From positions 1-46,129 of the forward strand of contig DPJA01000005.1 of assembly GCA_003543235.1 (NCBI GenBank): a stretch of 46,129 nt of DNA. The letters are read 5' to 3'. This DNA comes from Lachnospiraceae bacterium. Its GTDB lineage: Bacteria; Bacillota; Clostridia; Lachnospirales; Anaerotignaceae. Below, piece after piece: positions 32,716 through 41,936 of this stretch (positions within the stretch are counted from its first letter, which is position 1; the number at the start of each line of letters is the position of its first letter). The notes beneath the pieces were generated by a model that had not been told where the DNA came from, did no database searches, and saw only the letters and a program-made list of their open reading frames with translations. The translations under genes were made by a program, and so were the position numbers.

Positions 32716-34490
32716 AATTCGTCCGCCTCCCTCTTAATAAGGTCTTTTATTTCACTTACTATGTTACGTTCAATTTCATCAAATGCACTATCAACTTTAT
32801 CCTCTGGCAAATATTTTGCTCGGCCAATTTTTTCAATTACGTGCATTTTTGTAAGCTTAACAATTGAAACGCCCTTCTTGATAGCCTCGCCACCCTCTTC
32901 ATAAAATTTAAGTATAAGGTTAAGCATTCTATACTGCTTATGCAGCGACGTATAGGTATCCACCTCATGGAAAGAGTTTTGATGAAGAAAATCTTCACGT
33001 ATAGAACGAGTTACTTCAAGTATAAGTCTGTCTGCATGGGAAAGTGAATCCACACCAACCAGTTGAACAATTTCCTGAAGCTCTGCTTCTGTTTGCAAAA
33101 GACGCATTGCCGTTGTCCTTTGTTCCGAGAAATTTTCATCTACATTTTTATCTGCCCAAGTATCAATTTTTTCCTGGTAAAGCGAATAGCTTGTAAGCCA
33201 GTTTATAGCAGGAAAATGACGTTTGTAAGCAAGGGAAGCATCTAAGCCCCAAAATACCTTTACTATACGAAGTGTTGCCTGAGAAACGGGTTCAGATGTA
33301 TCTCCACCTGGAGGTGATACAGCACCAATTGCTGTAAGTGTTCCCTCTCGTGTGTCGTTGTCCCCAAGGCACTGAACACGGCCTGCACGCTCGTAGAACT
33401 GTGCAAGACGGCTGCCAAGATATGCAGGATAACCTTCTTCGCCTGGCATTTCCTCAAGACGTCCACTCATTTCACGAAGTGCCTCTGCCCAACGGCTTGT
33501 GGAATCTGCCATAAGAGCAACACTATAGCCCATGTCACGGAAATATTCTGCAATGGTGATACCTGTGTATATTGAAGCCTCACGAGCAGCAACTGGCATA
33601 TCTGATGTATTTGCAATAAGCACAGTTCTTTGCATCAAGCTTTCGCCTGTACGAGGGTCAATAAGCTCTGGGAACTCAAGCAGAACGTCTGTCATTTCGT
33701 TTCCACGTTCACCACAGCCAATATAAACAACTATATCTGCATTTGCCCACTTTGCAATTTGGTGCTGTGTAACTGTTTTACCACTGCCGAAAGGTCCAGG
33801 GATTGCAGCAACACCGCCCTTTGTAACAGGGAAAAACGTATCCATAACTCGCTGACCTGTAACAAGAAGAGAGTCAGGACTTTCTTTCTTTTTGTAAGGA
33901 CGTTCTTTACGAACAGGCCATTTTTGCATCATAGGAACAGTAACATCTACGCCTTTTTCATTTGTAACTATGCAAACCTCTTCTTCTACAGTAAATTCGC
34001 CTTCTTTAATAACTTTAATTATTCCGTTAAGCTTAGGAGGAAGCATAATTCTACATTCAACTACAGCTGTTTCCTGCACAACGCCAATTATATCTCCGCC
34101 TGTAACCTTATCGCCAACTTTAACTGTTGGTTTAAAAAGCCACTTCTTTTCTCTATCCAAAGATGATACCTGAACACCCTTTTGAATGTTTGCTCCACAC
34201 GCCGCATACAGCTTCTCAAGAGGACGCTGAATACCATCGTATATTGTAGAAATAAGCCCTGGTCCTAGTTCAACCGACATAGGTCTACCTGTAGATACAA
34301 CTGTTTCACCTGGTCCAAGTCCACTTGTTTCCTCATATACCTGAACAGAAGCTCTATCTCCGTGCATTTCAATAATTTCACCTATAAGATTTTTGTCAGA
34401 AACCCTTACTACGTCGAACATATTGGCATCTCTCATGCCTTCCGCAACAACCAGTGGTCCTGACACTTTAACTATTGTGCCTGTACTCAT
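32712..34490 (-). CDS. ntpA: V/A-type ATP synthase subunit A (catalytic)
   Basis: Catalytic subunit, 592 residues. P-loop GPFGSGKT (232-239), GCGERGNEM with the catalytic Glu, the arginine-containing MADSTSRWAEALREMSGRLEE block, and the A-type bulge domain (about 110-190). Sits between ntpF and ntpB and overlaps ntpB by four bases. Confidence 0.98.
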   Translation of the reverse strand: MSTGTIVKVSGPLVVAEGMRDANMFDVVRVSDKNLIGEIIEMHGDRASVQVYEETSGLGPGETVVSTGRPMSVELGPGLISTIYDGIQRPLEKLYAACGANIQKGVQVSSLDREKKWLFKPTVKVGDKVTGGDIIGVVQETAVVECRIMLPPKLNGIIKVIKEGEFTVEEEVCIVTNEKGVDVTVPMMQKWPVRKERPYKKKESPDSLLVTGQRVMDTFFPVTKGGVAAIPGPFGSGKTVTQHQIAKWANADIVVYIGCGERGNEMTDVLLEFPELIDPRTGESLMQRTVLIANTSDMPVAAREASIYTGITIAEYFRDMGYSVALMADSTSRWAEALREMSGRLEEMPGEEGYPAYLGSRLAQFYERAGRVQCLGDNDTREGTLTAIGAVSPPGGDTSEPVSQATLRIVKVFWGLDASLAYKRHFPAINWLTSYSLYQEKIDTWADKNVDENFSEQRTTAMRLLQTEAELQEIVQLVGVDSLSHADRLILEVTRSIREDFLHQNSFHEVDTYTSLHKQYRMLNLILKFYEEGGEAIKKGVSIVKLTKMHVIEKIGRAKYLPEDKVDSAFDEIERNIVSEIKDLIKREADEL

Positions 34491-34520
34491 TTATATATCA
34501 CCACTCAATTCTATTAGTTT

Positions 34521-34841
34521 TTATTCTTCGCCAAATAATATGTCTGCACCTATAGCACGTTTTGCAGACTCTCGCACTTCATTAAGACCAATACCCATAC
34601 TTCCAATAATTCCTGGTACAACAATAATAGCCGGAAGTTGATTGTCTTTATATCTTGCAATTGTATCCTGTGCCATAAGTTTAGCCTGTTCTGTAATATA
34701 GATTATTGCATAATTCTCTTCAACCAGCTTATGTATGGTTTTTTTTATCTCATTAGCTTCATAAACTGGGAAAATATTCATACCGAGTGCAAGAAAGCCC
34801 ATTATGCTGTCTTTATCACCAATAACTCCCACCTTATACAT
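34521..34841 (-). CDS. ntpF: V/A-type ATP synthase subunit F
   Basis: Small Rossmann-like subunit on the central stalk (called NtpG in Enterococcus), 106 residues, beginning MYKVGVIGDKDSIMGFLALG with the IIYITEQAKLM segment. I use the ATG at 34841, six bases after GAGGG. The in-frame ATG two codons earlier touches the ribosome binding site. It overlaps the end of ntpC by eight bases. Confidence 0.94.
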   Translation of the reverse strand: MYKVGVIGDKDSIMGFLALGMNIFPVYEANEIKKTIHKLVEENYAIIYITEQAKLMAQDTIARYKDNQLPAIIVVPGIIGSMGIGLNEVRESAKRAIGADILFGEE

Positions 34842-35808
34842 AAGCATCCCTCAATCTTTCTTTAATAATATCGGAATCAATGTTGTTTACCTTGCTGTTA
34901 AATATAATTCTTACAGTTTTAACTTCGGTTTCTTTTGCATAAATGTAACCAATCATAGGTTCAAGAGTAAGAGATTTATATTTTGCATCCCTTATAAACA
35001 ACATAATGTAATCGTCACATTTCTTTTCAAAGACAGTAAAGCCCTTTGTCATATTTTTACACAGCTCTGCATAGTAAGTTCCTTTAAAACCTGCTGCTGG
35101 ATTTTCAGCATTAAATGCAGTTTTAAAACTATCCAAACCTAAAATTCCTCCTGCAACAAACACTTCTGTAAACATTTCAAAGGGTTTTTTCATATTTTTA
35201 AAACGTAAAAAGGTTTTTAGGTTTGTAATGTCACAAACATACTCTACATATCTCTTTATAAAATGATTGCTGCTTTCATGTGCTATAGTATTCATATTTT
35301 TAAAAGCGGCCTTATCCATAACAATATCTATCATTTGTCCGCTCATTGTTTTGCCGTAAACAGAATAGGCTTCGGTAATAGCCACTACCATATTTTCAGG
35401 CAAAGCATCATAGGATTTCATTTGAAAAGCTGCTTTAAGCACTTCCACCCTTACTGTTCCGCCACCAACAAGATAGTTACTTCCGTCAATGCCTGAAATA
35501 TCTTCTTTCATCAAAACCTTTAGGTTATGATAGTCATTTTTAATTAAAAATACATCCATAAATCTATGTCCGCTAACAAGCTCTGACACATCAGCATATG
35601 CTTTTGCAAGTTGGTCCGACAAGGCTTCCTCGTATTCCTTCACACCAAGGGAATTTCCGTTGCCATAACCAGCTTCCGAAAGTATTTTAAGTGCTCCCTC
35701 AATTGTTTTTGATTCTGCCATTTGGATATATTTTTTCCATGTAAGAAGTGACCTTTCAAGCATTCTTATACGGGCTACGGCATAAGGATAAATTTGGTCT
35801 TTTGCCAT
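34834..35808 (-). CDS. ntpC: V/A-type ATP synthase subunit C
   Basis: Funnel-shaped subunit (eukaryotic d) that joins the central stalk to the proteolipid ring. The 324 helical residues start YPYAVARIRMLERSLLTW and contain ENLR-like family features such as ITNLKTFLRFK. Located between ntpE and ntpF in the standard order. Confidence 0.94.
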   Translation of the reverse strand: MAKDQIYPYAVARIRMLERSLLTWKKYIQMAESKTIEGALKILSEAGYGNGNSLGVKEYEEALSDQLAKAYADVSELVSGHRFMDVFLIKNDYHNLKVLMKEDISGIDGSNYLVGGGTVRVEVLKAAFQMKSYDALPENMVVAITEAYSVYGKTMSGQMIDIVMDKAAFKNMNTIAHESSNHFIKRYVEYVCDITNLKTFLRFKNMKKPFEMFTEVFVAGGILGLDSFKTAFNAENPAAGFKGTYYAELCKNMTKGFTVFEKKCDDYIMLFIRDAKYKSLTLEPMIGYIYAKETEVKTVRIIFNSKVNNIDSDIIKERLRDAYV

Positions 35809-35820
35809 TTTTAAGCCTCC

Positions 35821-36390
35821 TTAACCGAACAGTATTTTTGCTGCAATATGTTCGATATCTTCTTTCTCTACAGAAATTATGGATTCAAAGGAGTAATTAT
35901 ATTCAATATCACCCTTTTTAATTATAAATCCTCCGTCAATATCTCTTGTTTCATCAGACACATTGTAACCGTTTGACGCCACCTCTTTACCAAACGCCGC
36001 CTTGTCTTTTTTACTTAGTATAACTTCCGCATCCTCAGGAATGTCTGCCTTATCCAGCATACCAATAATTATCACTTTATATTCAACATCTGTTAATGAT
36101 AACAGTTTTGCCTTTGCAGATTTTATTACCTCTTCAAGTATAGCCTGCTTTTGTGTAAGTATCATTTTTTTTGCCAACATCTCAGCCGATGAAATTTCCT
36201 TTGCCGCTGCTTTATCAGCCTCAGCCTGTGCCAATTTACTAAGGGCTTCTGATTCCTTTTGTACCTTAGCATTTGCCGTTTCAACCACTACCTCTGCTTC
36301 TTTCATGGCCGCATCGGTTATTTTTTTTGCCTCTGCATTTGCATCCGCAAGTATTTTGTCTATAATATTTTGACCGTTACCGTTACTCAT
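35821..36390 (-). CDS. ntpE: V/A-type ATP synthase subunit E
   Basis: Peripheral-stalk subunit, 189 residues. The long N-terminal helix is rich in Ala, Lys and Glu (IIDKILADANAEAKKITDAA) and the C-terminal globular part follows. I use the ATG at 36390, eight bases after AAGGAGG. An upstream in-frame ATG at 36441 would read back into the end of ntpK and add 17 unlike residues. Confidence 0.92.
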   Translation of the reverse strand: MSNGNGQNIIDKILADANAEAKKITDAAMKEAEVVVETANAKVQKESEALSKLAQAEADKAAAKEISSAEMLAKKMILTQKQAILEEVIKSAKAKLLSLTDVEYKVIIIGMLDKADIPEDAEVILSKKDKAAFGKEVASNGYNVSDETRDIDGGFIIKKGDIEYNYSFESIISVEKEDIEHIAAKILFG

Positions 36391-36430
36391 AGGAGTCTTT
36401 CCTCCTTCTTCAAAATTTTTATTGGAATTA

Positions 36431-36907
36431 TTAGAATACAATGCTGTTAATCATAAGGAATGAAATAAGAAGTGCAAGTACAGCATAAGTTTCAACCATA
36501 GCTGTAAAAATCATACCTTTTGCAAGCTCACTAGGTTTTTTACCAACAAGCATAATAGCTGCTGCTGCTGCCTGACCCTGTGAGATGCCAGAAAAAATGC
36601 CAACCAAACCAATAGGAAGTGATGCTGCAAAAATGTAAGCACCTTGTGATATAGAAATATCAACAAGCCCTCCACCTAATAAACCAACTTTAAGTAAAAT
36701 AATAAACGCAATAAGAAGGCCATAGATGCCCTGTGTACCAGGAAGAGCCTGAAGAACGAGAACCTGACCAAACTTGTTAGGGTCCTCAGATACAACCCCT
36801 GCTGCTGCCTGACCTGCAATACCAACACCTATAGCACTGCCGATACCTGCCAATGCTGCCATTGCAGCACCTAATAATGCAAAAACCTGTCCGTTAAATA
36901 CTCCCAT
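36431..36907 (-). CDS. ntpK: V/A-type ATP synthase proteolipid subunit K (16 kDa double hairpin)
   Basis: Forms the rotor ring. The 158 residues make four transmembrane helices (two fused hairpins), the same size as Enterococcus hirae NtpK. The ion-binding carboxylate is E139 in MVETYAVL. The helix-2 motif LPGTQG (L55, T58, Q59) and Q110 in GISQGQ match the Na+ ligands of E. hirae NtpK (L61, T64, Q65, Q110, E139), so the pump is predicted to move Na+. It directly abuts ntpI with no gap. Confidence 0.96.
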   Translation of the reverse strand: MGVFNGQVFALLGAAMAALAGIGSAIGVGIAGQAAAGVVSEDPNKFGQVLVLQALPGTQGIYGLLIAFIILLKVGLLGGGLVDISISQGAYIFAASLPIGLVGIFSGISQGQAAAAAIMLVGKKPSELAKGMIFTAMVETYAVLALLISFLMINSIVF

Positions 36908-38890
36908 TTACTTTTCCTCCTTTATTATCTCAACATATTTTGTCTTTTTATTAAATGGGTTGAAAGCACTGCCTCCACCCTCGAAAAATTTTCCAAAAAA
37001 TTCTACATATTGAAGTCTGCTTGCGTGTACAAAAGAGCCAAGTGCATTGATACCAATGTTAAATGTGTGTCCAATAACAAAAGCCACTACCATAACAATT
37101 GCACCAGCTACTCCGCCACCCGCCATAGAACCTAAGGTGTTAATAACCTGTGAAATAACGCCTGTAGCAAGACCAAGTGCCAATAATCTTGAATAAGAAA
37201 GAATGTCTGACAAATAGCTTGTTATGCCGTAAAGGCTGCCAAGACCACCTAAAAGCTTTCCCACAATTCCTTTTTTCTCACGTCCAGCGGTAAATAAAAT
37301 GCCCAGCACACCTACAATTGACATATATTTTCCTGCTGTTACCAGCCCTGTGCCCACTCTTCCGCCTATGCCAAAAAGTACAAGCCCTATAAGCAGCACA
37401 TACCAAAGAAAAATATCACAAAGTGCGTCAACTGGCCGTCCGTCCTTAATAAGCATATACCCTTTAATGCCCATTCCCACAAATAAATGGATTGCTCCTA
37501 AAATAAGTGAAAATATTAAAAGGGTCATTGGCTCATCTATAGGGTTAAACCAAAGTGCATTAATAACCATGTCTTTATGAAAAAGTGTTTTTGCCACAAC
37601 TGGTATAAAATCTCCGAAATACCCACCAAACATTACGCCCCAAAATGTAGTTGAAATGCCGCAGTACATAAACATTTTCACCAATTTTTTCATCATGCCT
37701 TCTAGGCGGAACCTATTAAGAAGAATGAAACACGCCACTGCCATTATAATTCCATAGCCAGCATCACTAAGCATCATTCCAAAAAATATAAAGTAGAACG
37801 GTGCCAAAAACGGCGTTGGGTCAATATCCTTTACTGAAGGCACACTGTAGAGGTTTGTAATTGCCTCAAATGGCTCCATAATAGAGTTTTGCTCCAGTAA
37901 TATAGGCTTTTCCTCATCCTTTTGTGGCTGTTTAAAATCGTAGAAACAACCATTTTGTTCCAAAATTCCTTTAACCTCTTCTTCTTTTGCCTTAGGCAAC
38001 CATCCGTCAAAATAAAATGCGGTTTTAGTTTTTACAATACTAGATAATATTTTTGCCTTATCACGTTCTATAATAAAGTTGTCGTGAAGTATTTCCACAT
38101 CTGGCTTATTTGATGCCATCTGGGACAATTGTTCTTCAAGGCTTAAAATATTTTTTCTAATTTCTTCAAGTTCTTTTTCAAACCTAACAATATTTTCATT
38201 TGCTTTACCTGAAACTTCATTAAAGGCTATTGGAGTGAAATTGTTTTGGCGTAAAACCTCCAGCACATCATTCTTTTCCTCATTAAAACAAACAACTGAT
38301 AAATAACTTTGATGTTCGTCAGACGAAACCTTGTAAACTACTGCACCATCACTTTTTTCGCTTACAGCTCTTTCTACATCCTCAACCACTGTTACGGCAG
38401 GCACTGTCCCAATAAAAATGCTTGTAAACCTTGTTCCCGTCATATCCAGTGGAAGGTCGTACTGCACCCAAGGCCTTAAGCCAATAATTGCAGTATTAAT
38501 TTTACTTTCTTCATTTTTAAGACGAGTTATATCTTTGTATATACCATTGACCTCAGCCACAGTTTCTTCTATAGCATCTCTATTTTTCAGCTTTGCTTCA
38601 AACTCACTTTCCTTCAAAGGCTTTCTAACCTTAATAAAAGGTTTTTTCCCTTTATCGTACTTGTTAAGTGCATCTAAAGCATTGCTAGCCTCAGAAATTT
38701 TTGTGTCAAGGCCATAAACCACAACTTCATCGCCATCTTTTTCTATAAATGATGACCAATTCTCATCTGTAAGCTTTCCATCCTGATTATTTATTTCCAC
38801 AACACCAAGGTCCATAAGTCCCTTAAGTATTTGGGTTTTTCGGTCGTTAAGCCCGATGACGCTAAGCTTGCTTAATTCAACTATCGCCAT
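36908..38890 (-). CDS. ntpI: V/A-type ATP synthase subunit I (a subunit)
   Basis: Stator subunit with the ion half-channels, 660 residues. The cytoplasmic N-terminal half (about 1-330) has long coiled helices. The membrane half (about 360-645) has seven to eight segments, including FGMMLSDAGYGIIMAVACF, LSDILSYSRLLALGLATGVIS (with the essential Arg) and HTFNIGINALGSFVHASRLQYVEFFGKF. Confidence 0.97.
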   Translation of the reverse strand: MAIVELSKLSVIGLNDRKTQILKGLMDLGVVEINNQDGKLTDENWSSFIEKDGDEVVVYGLDTKISEASNALDALNKYDKGKKPFIKVRKPLKESEFEAKLKNRDAIEETVAEVNGIYKDITRLKNEESKINTAIIGLRPWVQYDLPLDMTGTRFTSIFIGTVPAVTVVEDVERAVSEKSDGAVVYKVSSDEHQSYLSVVCFNEEKNDVLEVLRQNNFTPIAFNEVSGKANENIVRFEKELEEIRKNILSLEEQLSQMASNKPDVEILHDNFIIERDKAKILSSIVKTKTAFYFDGWLPKAKEEEVKGILEQNGCFYDFKQPQKDEEKPILLEQNSIMEPFEAITNLYSVPSVKDIDPTPFLAPFYFIFFGMMLSDAGYGIIMAVACFILLNRFRLEGMMKKLVKMFMYCGISTTFWGVMFGGYFGDFIPVVAKTLFHKDMVINALWFNPIDEPMTLLIFSLILGAIHLFVGMGIKGYMLIKDGRPVDALCDIFLWYVLLIGLVLFGIGGRVGTGLVTAGKYMSIVGVLGILFTAGREKKGIVGKLLGGLGSLYGITSYLSDILSYSRLLALGLATGVISQVINTLGSMAGGGVAGAIVMVVAFVIGHTFNIGINALGSFVHASRLQYVEFFGKFFEGGGSAFNPFNKKTKYVEIIKEEK

Positions 38891-39212
38891 TTATGCCCAC
38901 AACCTTTCCTATTACTGCTTTAATTGCCTCAGCCTTCTTTGCCTCTGCCGCTTCAGCTACCTCCTTGCATTTGCCTTCAGCATCGGCTATTATTTTTTGA
39001 ACCTTTTGACGACTATTTTTCACTGCATCGTCAATGAGCTGAACCTCACTTGCTTTAGCGTTTTTCTTCGCACTGGCAAGTATCTCGGCTGATTTTGCTT
39101 TGGAAGCCGCCTTTATTGCATTACCCTCAGCAACTGCTTTCGCTTTTATAGCGTCAGCTTTTTTTTCAGCCTCAACAATATTTTTGATAATTTCAAAAGC
39201 CACCTTAATCAC
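38877..39212 (-). CDS. ntpH: V/A-type ATP synthase subunit H/G (peripheral stalk)
   Basis: First gene of the operon. The 111 residues are almost entirely Ala/Lys/Glu-rich coiled coil (EAEKKADAIKAKAVAEGNAI), as expected for the subunit pairing with E in the outer stalk. The 3' end overlaps ntpI by 14 bases. Homology rests on composition and position rather than motifs. Confidence 0.85.
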   Translation of the reverse strand: MIKVAFEIIKNIVEAEKKADAIKAKAVAEGNAIKAASKAKSAEILASAKKNAKASEVQLIDDAVKNSRQKVQKIIADAEGKCKEVAEAAEAKKAEAIKAVIGKVVGINGDS

Positions 39213-39245
39213 CTCTCTTATTCTTAAGATGTTACATATGCTAAT

Positions 39246-39267
39246 ATAGTTTTTAACTATTATAACA
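39246..39267 (-). promoter_or_regulatory. V-ATPase operon promoter with overlapping palindrome
   Basis: Extended -10 TGTTATAAT (39259-39267) on the minus strand. A 15-base palindrome ATAGTT-TTT-AACTAT (39246-39260) overlaps its downstream edge and the start point, as an operator or initial-transcript hairpin would. The -35 is weak. Confidence 0.55.
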
Positions 39268-39573
39268 ACATTTATGAGCGGATTTTGTTAAAAAAATAAT
39301 TTGTCAAATAAATATCATCCTTGTCAAATATTTTAAACCCATTATGGTTGACTACAAAAAGGTAAAAAGGTTGCTATTTTTGTGTTTTCTCATAAAAACA
39401 TAACCGATTCCCCATTTTCACTATATGAAAGTTATAATAAGTCAAATGTAAAGATTTGTCAAGAATAAGTAACCCTCAGAATATATATATATACCTTTGC
39501 ATTAGATATATATAATTGCGTATATTGTCCTCTTTGATTGTTATTTTTTTAACCTTAATATTGTTAATGTGCA

Positions 39574-39602
39574 TTGTAAAATTGTTTTTAATAATATATA
39601 AT
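39574..39602 (+). promoter_or_regulatory. promoter of the ROK regulator
   Basis: -35 TTGTAA (39574-39579), 17-base spacer and perfect -10 TATAAT (39597-39602). The leader is short (about 18 bases), which fixes the start codon at 39627. Confidence 0.75.
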
Positions 39603-39626
39603 CAAATTATGAAAAGAGGTGGTTAT

Positions 39627-40772
39627 ATGGTTATTGGAAGTAAAGAATTAATACGTGACATAAATACCTCCCTAGTACTGGAAACCATAATTAAAGATGC
39701 ACCTATTTCAAGGGTAGATATTTCCAAAAAAACTGGGCTTACAAAGGGCACAATATCTACTATTGTTCAAAACCTTATGGATTTGGATTTGGTTTTGGAA
39801 ACAGGGCTTTTGGGCAACGGCATAGGGCGTAAAAGTGCAATGCTTCAGCTAAACAAAATATGCGGCTATTGCATAACCATTGATATAGAAAAGCACCGCA
39901 TTCGCCTTATGGGCACCGATATGTGCGGAAACTGTCTGGGTCTTAATACGGCACAAATAAACGCTAACAGCAATATTCAAACTGAAACAATTAGCCTTAT
40001 TAATAACTTTATATCTTCTGTACCCAAAAGTACCTATCACATAACAGGCATAGCAATTGCTATTCAAGATGTCGTTAAAAATAGCATACCAGTTTTCACT
40101 TCATACAACAGTGACGTTCTCACCAACTTAGCACAAAACCTTTCTGCAAAATACAATGCACCTGTTTCTTTTCATAACAATTCACACCTTGCAGTATTGG
40201 GCGAAAATGTGTATTCTATGCGTGGAAAAAGCCTTGCTTTTATTACATCGTCTTACAACATTGGTATGGGAATTATTTCCGATAATCGTCTTTTTTGCGG
40301 AAGCAATGCTCAGGCGTGTCAACTTGGTCAAATGCTGATTGACTGCAAAGGTAAAAACACGGTATCTTTACAGCAATGTGCTTCTATTGAGGCTCTTATG
40401 TACAAGCTTTCGGCAATAAAGGGAAAGGCTATAAACTTTGACGATTTTGTTCAGCTATTTAAAACAAATGACAATGATGCAAAACAAATTGCCGACGATT
40501 TTATTTTTTATCTTTCCTTGGCAATAAAAAATGTAATAATGCTATACGACCCAGAAATAGTAGTTATAAACAGCCCATTTACTATATGCTTTGATGAAAT
40601 ATTCCTTAGGCTCAAACTGTCACTGGAAACTAATAAAAGCATTCTATATCGTTCTATGCTAAAAGACGAAGCGGCCCTTTATGGTGGTGCTGTTGTAAAT
40701 ATAACAAAGTTTCTAAAAGTTGATAATTTCATACCTGCACTTTGTTATTTTAAGCACATGCAAATTGTATAA
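39627..40772 (+). CDS. ROK-family transcriptional regulator
   Basis: A 381-residue protein. An N-terminal winged helix-turn-helix (about 14-65, SRVDISKKTGLTKGTISTIVQNL) is followed by an actin-like sugar-kinase domain. The effector-like region is poorly conserved: the usual CxCGxxGCxE zinc motif of ROK proteins is replaced by DCKGKNTVSLQQC around position 250. The typical target is a sugar operon, but none is adjacent. The start has AGAGGTGG six bases before it and lies after the promoter, so the hydrophobic upstream extension is rejected. Confidence 0.85.
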   Translation: MVIGSKELIRDINTSLVLETIIKDAPISRVDISKKTGLTKGTISTIVQNLMDLDLVLETGLLGNGIGRKSAMLQLNKICGYCITIDIEKHRIRLMGTDMCGNCLGLNTAQINANSNIQTETISLINNFISSVPKSTYHITGIAIAIQDVVKNSIPVFTSYNSDVLTNLAQNLSAKYNAPVSFHNNSHLAVLGENVYSMRGKSLAFITSSYNIGMGIISDNRLFCGSNAQACQLGQMLIDCKGKNTVSLQQCASIEALMYKLSAIKGKAINFDDFVQLFKTNDNDAKQIADDFIFYLSLAIKNVIMLYDPEIVVINSPFTICFDEIFLRLKLSLETNKSILYRSMLKDEAALYGGAVVNITKFLKVDNFIPALCYFKHMQIV

Positions 40773-40835
40773 TAACCCAGAATGTATCTTTATATATATC
40801 TTAATTTAATGGTGCATTATAGTTTACTTCTAATG

Positions 40836-40883
40836 AAAAAGAGTGATTTCCCAAAATTTACATTTCAGGAAATCACTCTTTTT
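40836..40883. terminator. bidirectional terminator between the ROK gene and tsaD
   Basis: Perfect 16-bp stem AAAAAGAGTGATTTCC / GGAAATCACTCTTTTT with a 16-base loop; it ends one base before the tsaD stop codon. Confidence 0.92.
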
Positions 40884-40884
40884 A

Positions 40885-41913
40885 TTATCTATTATCCAGC
40901 TTTAAATTGGGATTTGCATTTAAATCCAACCCATCTCTTGTACCTTTTATATACTCGAAATATGCCGCAGAGCCTATCATGGCTGCATTATCAGTACAAA
41001 GTATTGGAGACGGTATATTTAATGAAAGACCGCTTTTTTCGCACATTTCTTTCATATATTCACGCAGTGCTGTGTTTGATGAAACGCCGCCTGCCATTGC
41101 AACCTGTGTAACACCCATGTTTTTTGCCGCACGAACAGTTTTTGTAACAAGAACCTCTATAACCGCACGCTGAAAGCTTGCTGCTACATCATTTATTACT
41201 ATTTCTTCATTCATCATTTTTTTCTTATTTATGTAGTTAAGCACAGCACTTTTAAGACCGCTAAAGCTAAAATCGTAGCTGTCTTCCTCAAGGTATACAC
41301 GAGGAAACGCAATTGCATCTGCATTTCCACTTTTAGCCGCCGCATCTATCTTCGGTCCACCTGGGTATCCCATGCCAATTGCTCTTGCAACTTTGTCATA
41401 CGCTTCGCCTGCGGCATCATCACGAGTTCTGCCCAATATTTCATACTCTCCATAATTATGGACGTATAATAAATGAGAATGTCCTCCCGATACTACCAAT
41501 GCAACATATGGTGGCTTAAAATCAACATTTTCAATATAATTTGCACAAATATGTCCTTCAATGTGATTAACACCAACAAGTGGCTTATTAAGAGCATATG
41601 CAAGTGCCTTGGCCTCGGCAAGCCCAACTAATAATGCCCCTACAAGTCCAGGACCATAGGTAACGCCTATAGCATCAATATCATCAAAATTTTTGCCTGC
41701 ATCCGAAAGTGCTTTTTCTATAACCCAATCTATGTTTTCTATGTGCTTTCGTGAGGCTATCTCAGGAACAACACCACCGTATAACTTATGTAAGTCAATT
41801 TGTGATGAAATTACATTGCTAAGAACGTATCTTCCATTTTTAACCACAGCTGCTGCCGTTTCATCGCAACTGCTTTCAATTCCCAGTATAAATATATCTT
41901 TTTCTTCGGACAT
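40885..41913 (-). CDS. tsaD: tRNA N6-adenosine threonylcarbamoyltransferase
   Basis: Transfers the threonylcarbamoyl group to A37 of ANN-decoding tRNAs (with TsaB and TsaE, not in this window). The 342 residues show GIESSCDETAAAVV (11-24), the metal ligands H117 and H121 in VNHIEGHICANY, VSGGHSHLLYV, and AGGVSSNTALREYM. It has its own terminator downstream and precedes no obvious partner gene. Confidence 0.97.
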   Translation of the reverse strand: MSEEKDIFILGIESSCDETAAAVVKNGRYVLSNVISSQIDLHKLYGGVVPEIASRKHIENIDWVIEKALSDAGKNFDDIDAIGVTYGPGLVGALLVGLAEAKALAYALNKPLVGVNHIEGHICANYIENVDFKPPYVALVVSGGHSHLLYVHNYGEYEILGRTRDDAAGEAYDKVARAIGMGYPGGPKIDAAAKSGNADAIAFPRVYLEEDSYDFSFSGLKSAVLNYINKKKMMNEEIVINDVAASFQRAVIEVLVTKTVRAAKNMGVTQVAMAGGVSSNTALREYMKEMCEKSGLSLNIPSPILCTDNAAMIGSAAYFEYIKGTRDGLDLNANPNLKLDNR

Positions 41914-41936
41914 AATTGCCTCCTAAAACTCTAAAC

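Larger units (their letters stand above)
39213..39626. other. divergent intergenic region between the V-ATPase operon and the ROK regulator
   Basis: This 414-base AT-rich region holds no gene. On the V-ATPase side are its promoter and a 15-base palindrome. Four copies of a TTGTCAA-type motif are scattered in the middle (39299-39462), followed by an AT dinucleotide run near 39483-39494. The ROK promoter is at the other end. An open frame beginning at 39516 in phase with the ROK gene covers part of it but is not the gene start, because the promoter lies after it. Confidence 0.7.

Noticed and set aside
39516..39626. A hydrophobic N-terminal extension of the ROK gene
   Set aside because: The promoter -10 (39597-39602) lies inside it, and a good ribosome binding site precedes the ATG at 39627. 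ROK proteins do not carry such a segment.
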